Below, piece by piece: positions 21,324-31,809 of a stretch of DNA of 64,000 nt. The notes beneath the pieces were generated by a model. The model was not told the origin of the DNA. It saw nothing but the letters and a program-made list of their open reading frames with translations, and did no database searches. Positions within the stretch are counted from its first letter, which is position 1. Every line of letters starts with the position of its first letter. The translations under genes and the position numbers were made by a program. The stretch comes from Schizophyllum amplum (taxonomy: Eukaryota; Basidiomycota; Agaricomycetes; Agaricales; Schizophyllaceae): contig VDMD01000088.1 of NCBI GenBank assembly GCA_007026445.1, positions 1-64,000 on the forward strand, read 5' to 3'.

Positions 21324-22888
21324 ATGTCCAACGCCCTCTTCACTCAAGTCCCTCTCCTCGATGGCCACAACTATCGCAAGTGGGCTCAGGCTGTCACAGC
21401 CCACCTCATGTCCTACGGCGTCTTCGACGTTGTAAGCGGCGATCGGGAGACTCGTCCCTCTCCGATCGCTGCTACTGCGAACTCTTCGTCGAATGACGAT
21501 GAGATTCGACAGTGGAAGAGCGATGATCAGAAGGCCAACGGCACTCTCCAGTGTCGTATCTCGCCTGAGATCATGACCGGTATCCCAGATGCTAGCAAGG
21601 CCTCCGCCCATGCGCTCTGGGAATACCTCGAGAGCGAGTTCGATTCGCCACAGCCCGCCGAGATTTTTAGCTGGTACAAAACCGCTTTTAATTTCCGGTT
21701 TCGCGCGAACGAGCATCCTGATCCTCAGATCAGCGTTCTCAATGACATGTTTGCTCGCTTGACTCAGGAAGGGGAAACCCTGTCTGATTTCTTCAAGGCG
21801 ATGCTCATGTTGAACGCGACTCCTGTTGCGAGTATCGTGGAGCATGTCCTGCAGTCCTTTGCGAAGGACAAGCTTACTCCCGCTGTGGTTCGCGAAGCTC
21901 TGCTTACGCACTACACCCACAAGCAGGATCTGCAAGGCCAGGTCAACAAGTTCTCCCACGTCAAGCGCAAGCGCGACGACCCGAAGTACTCTAACCAGCA
22001 AAAGAACTCCGGTTCTTCGTCGAACTCCGACGGCAATGCTGGGCAGAAGAAGCCGGGGCGCGGCAAGCGCGGCAGCGGGAAGGACAAGAAGGCCAAAGGC
22101 AAGCAGAACGCCGGCAACGGCGGTCATGCCCACTCGCACGCTGCAGTCTCCGAGATTGCAGGATCGATTTCGGTCGGATCGCTCACGGTCGCTCCTCCCG
22201 CTCCCAAGTCGTCGCACGTCGCTCTCATCACCCCTGCTGGAACTTCGGTTCGCAAGGTGAAGGAGAAGGCTCCCATCAACGACGACGAGGCCGTTGCGAA
22301 CACAGAGATCTCGCGTGGCGTCAAGAACATCTTTGCTCTCGCCGAGCAGATCGATGTTCCGGTCACGTTCGAGAGCTTCCGCACCCTCGACAAGGTCGTC
22401 AACGACGGGGGCATACCCAAGGATGACGAGGCGATGGGTTCTCCCACTCTGCGCGCGTCGACGTCTGCTCTGACGCTCGATAACGCGCCTCCTGCCAAGC
22501 GCGCTCGTACTGGGGAACACCCGGACGTTGCCGACGCTATGCAGCAGCAGGAGTTCCAGTCGTTCCTTCTGGACTCTGGATCGAACGAGATGCCCATCGA
22601 GCCCCCGCTCAGCCCGCTCGATATGTCCGCGCTCTGCAAGGACGACGCGGGCCCCATCAACATGGCTGATCTCTTCGGAGACGAACCCATCGGGGATGTG
22701 GACATGGACATCGCCATGGCCGCTGGCATTTCTGCCGCCAACGGGCAAGTACCTTCTTGTCTCAGGCATCTGCGCAATACTGATTGCTGCGACACACAGC
22801 GAGAGCGCGTAATCAACGTGCCCGCGGGTTCTGTACTGGATGTATTGCTGACTGGGTCGCATAAATTTTGTACGAATAATATATGTGT
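21324..22888 (+). pseudogene. Copia copy 1 gag and start of pol (broken by a DNA element)
   Basis: Starts MSNALFTQVPLLDGHNYRKW; LDGHNYxxW is the start typical of copia gag. About 490 aa of gag include a basic Lys/Gly/Asn-rich segment (KKPGRGKRGSGKDKK) and an acidic C-terminus. I see no classical CCHC knuckle; instead Cys pairs occur just after the insertion point (NLAACPTCKGK). The frame runs without a shift to 22888, where the inverted-repeat element enters; the pol frame resumes at 26394. In this copy gag and pol were therefore one open frame before the insertion. Confidence 0.9.
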
Positions 22889-25800
22889 CATCGCGAAAAA
22901 AACGCCCCGGATTTCACGCGTGATACAAGCGGACAATGCCCTGTATCGCTCACAAATGTATATAATCTCGCGATATATTGTATGTTTATACAAATGAACT
23001 GACTTTTGCTATAATGCGCGATAAACCCTCACAAATCACTGTAAGGGCGACAAGGCCGCTATGCTTTATATAAGGCATTGTCTCATTTATCTCGCCTTGT
23101 GTTCTTTATAAGGTCGGGCAGTGCTTTCCCGCCCCTACATGCAGACGGGGTACCCATGTGAGGTGGCCGGGCTCTCGTGTTCACTCGGGACCAGCCAGTA
23201 GAGGAGGAAAACACAATGAATTCAGTCGTTGATGAGCGTTACAAACACGTCGTAGCAAAAGAGCCATGGTAAAGAGCAAGAGAACAACAGGAGACACAGA
23301 AAACGAGACAGCCTGGGCCGCCGCCTCCGCACGCCTGACTGCAGCCCGTTTGACTGCCCGCGCCTCGCGGCCCTCGCCGTCTTCGGGCATCTCAAAAGTG
23401 ACCCTAGGCTGCCGTTAGTTAGGGCCTATGAACAGCGTGATACGCACATGTTCTACCGGCAATATATCTCCTCGACCCACTCATCGGGGTCGTCCTCGTC
23501 AAGGCAAGGAGTTCGGTCATGACTTCAAGTAGGACACGTGCACAGTCCAGTCTGATCCGTGACCGCGATGCATGCAAAACGCGCCTGAGAAACAAAGTTA
23601 GTATGGGTACAAAGGGCGGGAATGAGACGAACATGCATCGCGACGTAACCAATACTCACCGCAGTGACGCACATAGGATCCTGTCGGGGACGCTTGGTCA
23701 ACAGAGTGCTCCTTCGAGACCTCGAGGATCAGGAAGACGGGGTTGGATAATGCCCTTGTGGGATGGATCTGCACAATATGTCAGTATATGTGGCGATCAA
23801 AAGCGGTCACTTACAGGTCGAGCGTGACGCCGTCAACGAAATCGTCGTGGCATGCATGTTCTGGAACGGCTGGTACCATATCAAAAGTGTAGTCGCCTTC
23901 GAGCAAGGCGGCCGGCGCAGTTGGATACGTCACGCATCTAGACTGTAATCAGCGCGATACACGTCAGACGCGTCCCACACCTCGCAAATGAGGAGCAGCG
24001 CCTTCACCGGCCGACCCGAGATAGAGGGCGACTGTCGCTCGCCTTTGTCCGGAGGGTCGAGAAGAGGGCGACGTAGAGGCGAGGTCCTCGCTCGCCGTCG
24101 TCCGACTCGAGAGAAGATGACGTACTCGCTCCTAATCGAACGGGCGACTCTCGCAGCCCCCGCCTTCGTCCTCGAAAGTGGGCAATTCTCGATCTTCGTC
24201 CCGGCGACCTCGAGAGAAGAGGGCGATGTCCTCGCCTCCTTCTTCCGGGGCTAAAAAAGGGGTGACTCGCCTTCTTAGTCCCGGCCTGTTCCGGGCGACT
24301 CTCGCTCGCTCGCCTCCGCGTTCGACCTCGAGAGAGGTGACGTCTTCGTCAAGACCTCGGAGGGGCAACGCGTACCTGCTCTGTCAGCGCCCTCGTCGTC
24401 AGCGGCGCTGAGTACCGACTGCAGTGGCTGCTCAGCACGAGGAAATGGTGGATCGAACGGCTGTATGCACGTGCCTTCGCAAGGATGACCTTTTCGGAAG
24501 TTGTGGTGGGGGGCAGGGACTCTGGAACGTGCCCCATGATGCCATTGCAGACCTTTTACAGGGGGATATCTGTGGGAGTAAGAAACCAGAATATCAAGTG
24601 CATATATGCGCACCTTTGCGTCCCTCCTTTGTCTGCCCTTCGTTGTTGAAGCCGTAGCCAGTAGCCACAATATCCGGATCCGCCTGCATGGTCTCTTGAG
24701 TGATGAGGATATGGCAAGAGACGGGATCGTCGGCCGCCGAAACTGGTATATGCGCTCGAATACGGGGAAAGATGGAGCGTACTCGTCGATGCGCGAGTGC
24801 GGCTTGCCCTGCGCCCATAAGAGGATCGATGATATTGGTCTTGCACCCGAGCCGCCTTTAGGAGACCGCCCATCGCCTGCGCCCAAACCGGCGTTTTGCT
24901 CGCGCTCGATTGAAGCGTGTCGTTCCAGACAAGTTCCAGAGGCTCGTTGATGGTACAGGCTCCGACTCCAGCTCCGAACAGCTGGAGTGAGAGGGTGGAG
25001 TCAATGGCCTAGGGCCATTCTCCTGGACAATGCCCAAGGCGAGGAGGTAAGTACGACGGATGCGGATCGAGAGTCGACGGCTTAGTAGCTAGAGGCGGAC
25101 ATCTGGAATGCACAGTCGGTCACAATCTCTTGAAAGCAAAAGAGGTATGCTGATGATGAGCGGAGGAGAGGAAAAGAGGGAGATGCTCCGATTGTGGACG
25201 TCGCTGCTTTATACGATCGAGGGCGGATGGATCATGTGGTCGCGAACTCTGGGAATTGACGTCATCAATTCCTGGACTTCGCGCCCCCGTGACGCTGCCG
25301 CCTGTTCCTTGCCTGTTCCCCCCATTGCGGTCCTCGTTCGACTCCCGCCATTTGCGAGCGCGTTCGAATGCGCCACAGGTGCGTCGTACACCTAGCTCGC
25401 GCTTTGTGACTTACTTTCACATTACAGCCGGCGCGATTGAAAATGTATGGCGCGTTCCTCGTGTCAGTGCGGCCCGCCAGCGGCCACACTGGCGAAAACA
25501 GAATAACACATGCGTCCCGCGCGTCGCGCTTTCGATGGCTAGGCGCTGTATCTCACCTCCAGATCTGCTGTACCGGGTCTTCGCGGTATTGCCTTAGGTC
25601 GGGCTCAGAGGGCGCGGCGATGGTGCCGGGACACGCGCGCTAGTATGAGCGCAGGCCGATAGCGCCACTAAGTCACGACTCACAGGTGCTGATGTGCTCT
25701 CCCTCGCACCAACCCTCCTGCCCCCCTGCACAGATTGTCCCTACTATATACCTCAATGACAAGACACATCGATAACAACGCTTATGGACGCCGTCCCCGA

Positions 25801-26393
25801 GGTCTCCCTCTACCACCATTGCGCGCTATGTCCGCACCATGCACGCGAGCTGCGTCGCGTTCTTCTAGCGCAATTGCGACTCGCGCGGCCTAACCCCTTG
25901 GCCGTATATCCCTCCAACCCGTGTATGACCCCGCGCATCGCATCTCGATTCTCTACGTTCCCGAGATGTTCCAAAATTTTCTTACGCCCATTCGCGTGTC
26001 TCAAACCCCTTGCGCGTCTTCCTACATAACTAAGTACTTACTTTTGCTCCAATAATATATATGTTATATCTGACGCGACCCGAGGCCTCGATAGGAAGGT
26101 ACATAGTCATCGGTGGTGAGATCACAAACTTCACCGTAGACGCTGCCGTCGCGCTTAGCTTGGCGGCTGGGTTGCCTTACCGTGTCATATATGCCAGCCA
26201 GGCCTCTTTACCATGGTAGATAAGGACTCACAATGAGCATATGGGCTTTATAGTAGCCCCCAATGCATTGTTTAGTGTATAAAGCGAGATAAAGGTGGCG
26301 GCCTGCGATATCACGCGTGATCGGACCGGCGCGGGCCTTGCCGCAATTATATTCAAGGCAAAGGTAGATATACTTTCGACATTTTTCGCGATG
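22889..26393. mobile_element. Non-autonomous TIR DNA element, 3.5 kb, nested in copia
   Basis: Perfect 12-bp terminal inverted repeats CATCGCGAAAAA / TTTTTCGCGATG. Comparison with the empty site in copia copy 2 (55884-55890) shows a 2-bp duplication, GT. Both ends also carry the palindromic word TCACGCGTGA about 30-70 bp in, and TTTATCTCGC further in, as expected for transposase-binding subterminal repeats. No ORF resembling a transposase was found. The interior holds a multi-exon passenger gene on the minus strand (about 23517-24990) and degenerate CTCGAGAG-type repeats at 24010-24370. The superfamily is not assignable from these ends. Confidence 0.8.
23517..24990 (-). CDS. Passenger gene in the TIR element, unknown function
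   Basis: The last three exons are well supported and in phase: 23815-23937, 23660-23754 and 23517-23584. They read TYPTAPAALLEGDYTFDM, SNPVFLILEVSKEHSVDQ and HRGHGSDWTVHVSYLKS before a TGA. The last intron has a good branch site (TACTAAC) before TTTCTCAG. Upstream, protein-like stretches (LFGAGVGACTINEPLELVW near 24930, and DPDIVATGYGFNNEGQTK near 24650) look like earlier exons, but I could not join them in phase, and a degenerate repeat lies between. It does not look like a transposase. Most likely a host gene or fragment captured by the element. Function unknown. Confidence 0.4.
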
Positions 26394-29300
26394 GTTGTCC
26401 ACAATCTTGCTGCGTGCCCGACTTGTAAGGGAAAGACCACAATAACTGGGGACGAGGATTTTCTGCCGTTATGGCTCCTCGATTCCGGTGCATCTCTCCA
26501 CGTAACATCGGAGATTGATGATCTGGCTGGGTACGAAAAACTTTCGGAACCTATCATCGCACAGACCGCATCCAAAGACACTCGAGTTGCATTGGTTGGT
26601 CGTGGGACAGCCTTCGTAGATCATTATGTTACGAGGCGTGGTCAAAAGACTTTGGTGACATCTCAGGTGTATCCGGTGTATCATGTACCCGCGTTACACG
26701 GTCGCCTTATGTCTTTGGGCACCTTATTACAAGGTGGATTGACAGTACGCGGAAACGCTGCCGCAATCAGCTTATATCGAAAGAAGTCTCCTCTTTCGGT
26801 AATGGATTTCTTGAAAATCCACAAAGTGCATTCTATGTACTTCCTGTGGTCAGCGCCCACAGTGGCGAAGACCATATCCTCGATGTCTACGGTCTACAAA
26901 ATAGACTATGATATCATGCACCGACGATTCGCACATCCGTCGAAGGACGTTTTACGTCAGGCGAAAAAGCATACCAAAGGCTTTCCGCAAGATCTGCCTT
27001 TCCCTGAGGATACTCGCCCCTGTCCAGGATGCGCACAAGGAAAAATGCACCAGCGTGCCTTTCCTGCGTCCGAGACTCGAGCGAAGAACCCTTTTGATTT
27101 GATTCACTCAGATCTCAAGGAGTTCCTGACGGAATCTTATCACAAGTTCCGTTATTTCATCAGCTTCCTTGATGATTGTCTCTCTCACGCTTGGACCGTA
27201 TGCTTACGCAAAAAGTCCGATGCGCAGCTGGCCATCCGCAATTTCATTGCGATGGTTAAAACTCAATTCGGTGTGACCATCAAAAAGTGGCACATTGATT
27301 ATGGGGGAGAATTTCACTCACTGGATCTGATTGAATTCCTCAAGTCCGAAGGGATTGAGGTCGAGCACGGCGTGCCTTATGCTCATCAGCAGAATGGCCG
27401 CGCTGAGCGATTCAATCGCACGCTCATGGACAAAGCCGAAGCCATGCGCTTTCAGGCTTGTCTACCCAATTCATTTTGGGAGTTCTGCATTCAGCATGCT
27501 ACGCGAGTCTACGATATGACGCCTATCCGGCGCCTAAAGTGGAAAACTCCGCATGAAGCGCTGAAGAAAGAACAGCCGGATGTCTCGCTTCTGCGAGTCT
27601 TTGGTTGCGCTGCATACGTCTTTATCCCAGAGGAGAAACGCCAGAACAAACTATCGCCCAAATCGGAGCTGATGACGTATCTTGGCAATCCCGATGGTGT
27701 GAAAGGCTTTTTGTTCATGCGCAAAGACAACTCCCTGTTCACTGGAGCTCACGCTCTCTTTGACGAGGAGGTGTTCCCCCGCTGTCCTGACAGCGATAAG
27801 CGTCGTGCACACGTCCCTGTTGGTGAAGATTTCCCACAGCGTGACGACGACCCAGTGGACCCACAGGATCCATCCTTTCAGGAACCTGGAGGATTGCCGG
27901 ATGATGATGATTTTCCACCGCCCGCACCTCCGGCTCCACACCGTCCCGATTCAGGTGACGATGGTGATGATGGCAATCAGAACCGTCAGAACCGGCCGCA
28001 TCAGCGAAGGGATGAGACTCCGAGCCGTATTCCACGTCCGCGCAGAGATATCACTCCGCAGCAGCAGGAACCACAGGCACCACGGAGATCTACACGCGAG
28101 CGGCGAGTGCCAAATCGTCCAGGAAACGTCTATGGGGAGAAGCGGAACCCAACGGACATTGTCCGGGACATTCAGAACAGCAAGGGCTGGAAAAGGATGG
28201 TCGGCGATAATGACACGGGTCGCTCCCGGTCTAACGCGACCTCCGGTGATGATAGAGTTCCCGGCTCTAGCTCACAACCAGACTCTGGCGCAGGTGCTTC
28301 TGATAATCTAGACGATGACGAGGCACGCATAGAGACGCTATGCCGGGAAGGGGGAGTAGGACTCATCACGATGCTGCTTTCCAAAGCCGTCGACAACGAT
28401 GAGGACATTCCTGACACGTCCAATATCCGAGATTGGACATTCCGCGATATATCCAAGTTGCCTAAAGCGCAACAAAAGGATTGGTTGGATGCTTGCCGCG
28501 AGGAGCTCGAGGCACTCCGTCAGCGCAAGGTCTATACTCTTGTGGACCGTCCGAAAGGACGAAAGGTCATCAAATGCCGCTGGGTCTTTGATCAGAAATC
28601 TGATGGCCGCAAACGAGCCCGCCTCGTTGCCAAGGGTTTCAGTCAGGTCGAGGGAATCGACTATGACGAGATATTCTCGCCTGTTGTCAGGTACGAGACG
28701 TTCCGTCTGGCCATCGCGCTTGCAGCGCTTGAAGGCTGGCATATGTCAGGTCTTGACGTGAGGAAAGCCTTCCTATATGGTGATCTGAACGAAGAGGTCT
28801 ACATGGAACAACCCGAAGGCTTCGTTGCCAAGGGCCAAGAGCGCAAAGTCATGCGCTTACACAAGGCGATCTACGGACTCAAACAAGCTGCATTCTCTTG
28901 GTGGAAAGCGCTGACAAAGTCCACGAAAGCCATGGGCTGGGTCCGACTCACATCGGATGCTGGCGTCTTCATCTACCAAGACTCTAAGGGACGCTTTGCC
29001 GTCATCATTGTCTATGTGGATGATGCCCTGTTCTTCTCAAAGGACAAGTCGCTCCTCGCCTTTCTCAAGGCAGAGTTCAACAAGCGATGGGATTGCCGTA
29101 ATCAGGAGATTACTGAGGAGTTCTTGCGCATGCGCATCACTCGAGATGGATCTAAGATCAAGATCGATCAGGTCCCATATCTTGACAAGGTGCTGCAACG
29201 CTTTGGGATGCAGAACGCCAAGTTCGCACCAACCCCTCTGCCGGCTGGATACACTCCATTGCCAAACGAGGATGAGGTTGATCCCGCTCTCCGTCAGAAG

Positions 29301-29966
29301 TTCCAATCGGTGATTGGGTCGCTTCTCTTCATCATGTTGGGCTCTCGCTCCGACATTGCGTACGCAGTGACCAAGCTGTCACAGTTCGCTGCCAATCCAT
29401 CCCAGGACCACCTACACAAAGCGCTGTATATCTGCCGCTATTTAGCTGGTACCAGGAACTATGCCCTCGTATACGATGGTGCATCAGATGGCGGACTTCT
29501 TGCGTTCACCGACTCGGATTGGGCATCTGATCCGATCAAGAGACGATCCACGACCGGCTTCTTCATGAAGTTGGCCAACGGGAATGTCTGCTGGCAGTCT
29601 AGACTTCAGCGCACCGTCGCGTCGTCTTCAACTGAGGCAGAATACATGGCGCTCTCTGATTGTAGCCGCCAGGTGATGTGGCTCAAGAGTCTCTTGCTAG
29701 AGCTCAAGCGCAAAATCACCCTTCCCGTTCCCATCTGCGGTGACAACCAGGGATCGATCTTCACTGGCAGCAATGCCTACCGAGACCGCCGGATGAAACA
29801 CATCGACATTCGTTATCACTACATCCGTGAGCTGGTCGAGGAGAAGGAGGTCGAGCTGTTCTTCATAGACGGCAACGATAACCCTGCGGATATGTTCACC
29901 AAGAACCTTGGACGCGTCAAGTTCGAGATCAGATCTCAACTTGGTCTCGAGTTCTACTCGACCTAA
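26394..29966 (+). pseudogene. Copia copy 1 pol: protease, integrase, RT, RNase H
   Basis: The frame resumes right after the inverted-repeat element and stays open to the TAA at 29964. Protease: WLLDSGASLHVT. Integrase: HRRFAHPSKD with CPGC (HHCC), then catalytic residues in DLIHSDLKEF, HIDYGGEF and HQQNGRAERFNR. RT: RWVFDQKSDGRKRARLVAKG and YVDDALFFS. RNase H: RTVASSSTEAEYMALSD, then MKHIDIRYHYIRE. Order PR-INT-RT-RH is diagnostic for Ty1/copia. Sequence is very close to copia copy 2; near the end it reads FEIRSQ where copy 2 reads FEKFRSQ. Not expressible as a gag-pol fusion because of the 3.5 kb insertion. Confidence 0.93.
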
Positions 29967-30009
29967 CAGGCCGAAGAAGATATACGCCTACGTGTGTCAC
30001 ACACACTCA

Positions 30010-30020
30010 GCGAGGGGGAG
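30010..30020 (+). other. Copia copy 1 polypurine tract
   Basis: GCGAGGGGGAG directly precedes the 3' LTR. The same sequence precedes the 3' LTR of copia copy 2. Confidence 0.8.
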
Positions 30021-30330
30021 TGTTGGACTTTCGGCTGGACATTGTATCGACGAGTCCGGTCAACCGGGTCCGGTCGACCGGACTGTCACGTCACGCTCAT
30101 AGCGGTCGCACTCTGGTCGCACGCTGGTCGCACCCATGCGTGCGACACACACAAACACCTATACATATTACTTATCTGATGTATGATGTCATGCCTTCCT
30201 AGCAGTATATAAGGAGGGCTCTACCTACCCCTCAACAACAAGTCTTCTACTTGACTTACCTGCGCATAGCCTTCAGCTAAGCTCTCTACTAAGGTAGGCT
30301 AGGCAGGCGCGCTTCCCCGCATGCTCAACA
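30021..30330 (+). repeat. Copia copy 1, 3' LTR (310 bp)
   Basis: Reads the same as 20729-21038. It is followed by the target duplication GTCTC at 30331-30335. Confidence 0.93.
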
Positions 30331-31809
30331 GTCTCCGAAGTCTCGAGGAGTACGCCAGTTCCGCACCGCAGCCATCTTGTCGCCGTCCGCATGGAGGCCA
30401 TCGTCGTCAATCATGTGTCCGAGGCAGTCGGTCTGCTCAGCGTATATGTCGACCTTTGGGGCCTTCATATACAACTTCGCTTCCCGTAGCTTTTGGAACG
30501 TGATGCGGAGATGCTCCTCGTGCTCCTCGATGGTGTCGCTGAATATAAAGATATCGTCGAGGTACACGTGAAGGAATCGACCAATGCAGTCGCGGAATAC
30601 GTGCGTCATGAGTCGCTGGAACGTCGCGGGGGCGTTACAGTCTCCCTGTTGCATCGTAAGGCTGATGTATGTTCCGTAGACCGTGGCGAACGCTGAATGA
30701 TCGACATCCTCTAGTACGACTCGGACCTGCTCGTAAGCGTCAGACAGGTCGATCTTCGAGCGAAATTTCGCTCGAGCGACGTCCTGTCTGATCTGGTCCT
30801 GGTCGGGTAGAGGAGTGACGTCCTTGACGGTATTGTCGTTCCGTTTGCGGCAGTCGATGACGGTTCGTAGAGATCCATCCTTCTTGGGAATGCATAACAT
30901 GGGAGCGGCCTGGCGGGTGCTTTTAGGCTCCCACCATCCTGCCCGCGTGTAGCGTTCGATTTTATCGAGTAGGGGTCGTTTGAGCGAGTCTGCGCATCTC
31001 GGCAGGTGGTATCGATACTCGAGGGACGGGTTAACGAGCGGTATGGTGTGGTTGACCTCGCGCCAAGGGGGCATGGTCTCCGGCACCCCGCTCATCAAGT
31101 CCCTCTCGCTCTCCATCCACCGCGCTCGTAGCGTAGGTATGTCGTTGGTTGTGTACTTCGGCGTAGCACCATGACCATGTCCATCCTGGTGTGAATTCAG
31201 GTCGCGTTGGGCATGTAGGCGTTCGCTAGACACGGACGCCATCCCTTCGCATGGATCAGGTATTGCCTCGACGCCGTCGCCTTGACGAGTGTAGTAAGTA
31301 GTGAAGTCGTCGCAGATGGCCGCGACTTCGGGGGAAAGCTCCTCTCGTCGCGCTTGTAGGCTCTCAGAGAACGCATCTTTGAGTATATTGTACTCTCGGA
31401 TGTGCTCTCTTCGTGCGAACTTGCGCGCTTTCTTCTGCATGTCGTCCCATTTGCTGGGCGGGGTCGCGGCGTCTGGCGCTGTTGGGCGTTCCCTCCATAG
31501 CCAATCGTCGCTCCCGGCCGTAGCTTTTGAAGATGATGCTTCCTCTTGACCGCGTTCCTCCTTTTTCTCTTTGCTTTTCTGGTCGTTTTCCATTTCCTGT
31601 CGTCGCTCGCTCCTGTATCTCGGCTGTTTGGGTAGGTTACGTTCGGTGAGGTACTCCTCGAACGCTTCCTGACTCATGCAGGCCGAGTCTGATTCCGCCA
31701 ATTCTGGTGCCGCGTTGATTTGCTGAGGGGTATCGTCCTCGAACTCCTCGATGATAGGCTTGCGAGCACGTAGTCCTTCGACTCGTATCCCGCATAGCCT
31801 TTCCTCGAG
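30331..31809 (-). pseudogene. Gypsy pol, N-terminal part: RT
   Basis: RT of the gypsy element up to the copia insertion. After a charged linker it has the RT blocks MLCIPKKDGSLRTVIDCR, SKIDLSDAYEQVRV, TMQQGDCNAPATFQRLM and the catalytic HVYLDDIFIFS. The frame is the same as gag-protease, separated only by one TGA at 31810-31812; there is no clear ATG until about 31701, so expression probably needed readthrough or the TGA is a mutation. The frame ends at the copia duplication and continues at 20728. Confidence 0.92.

Larger units (their letters stand above)
20729..30330 (+). mobile_element. Ty1/copia LTR retrotransposon, copy 1, nested in gypsy pol
   Basis: 310-bp LTRs (TGTTG...CAACA) at 20729-21038 and 30021-30330 read as identical, with a 5-bp duplication GTCTC (20724-20728 and 30331-30335). 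The internal part has an initiator-tRNA-type primer site, gag, protease, integrase, RT and RNase H in copia order and a polypurine tract. It is about 6.1 kb without its own 3.5 kb insertion (22889-26393). It lies opposite to the gypsy element that hosts it. Confidence 0.95.

Noticed and set aside
21192..22862. Long minus-strand ORF (about 550 aa) opposite copia gag, repeated at 54292-55998
   Set aside because: It is the antisense shadow of gag. Composition is Arg/Leu/Val-rich with no domain, and it is open only because of the codon bias of gag.
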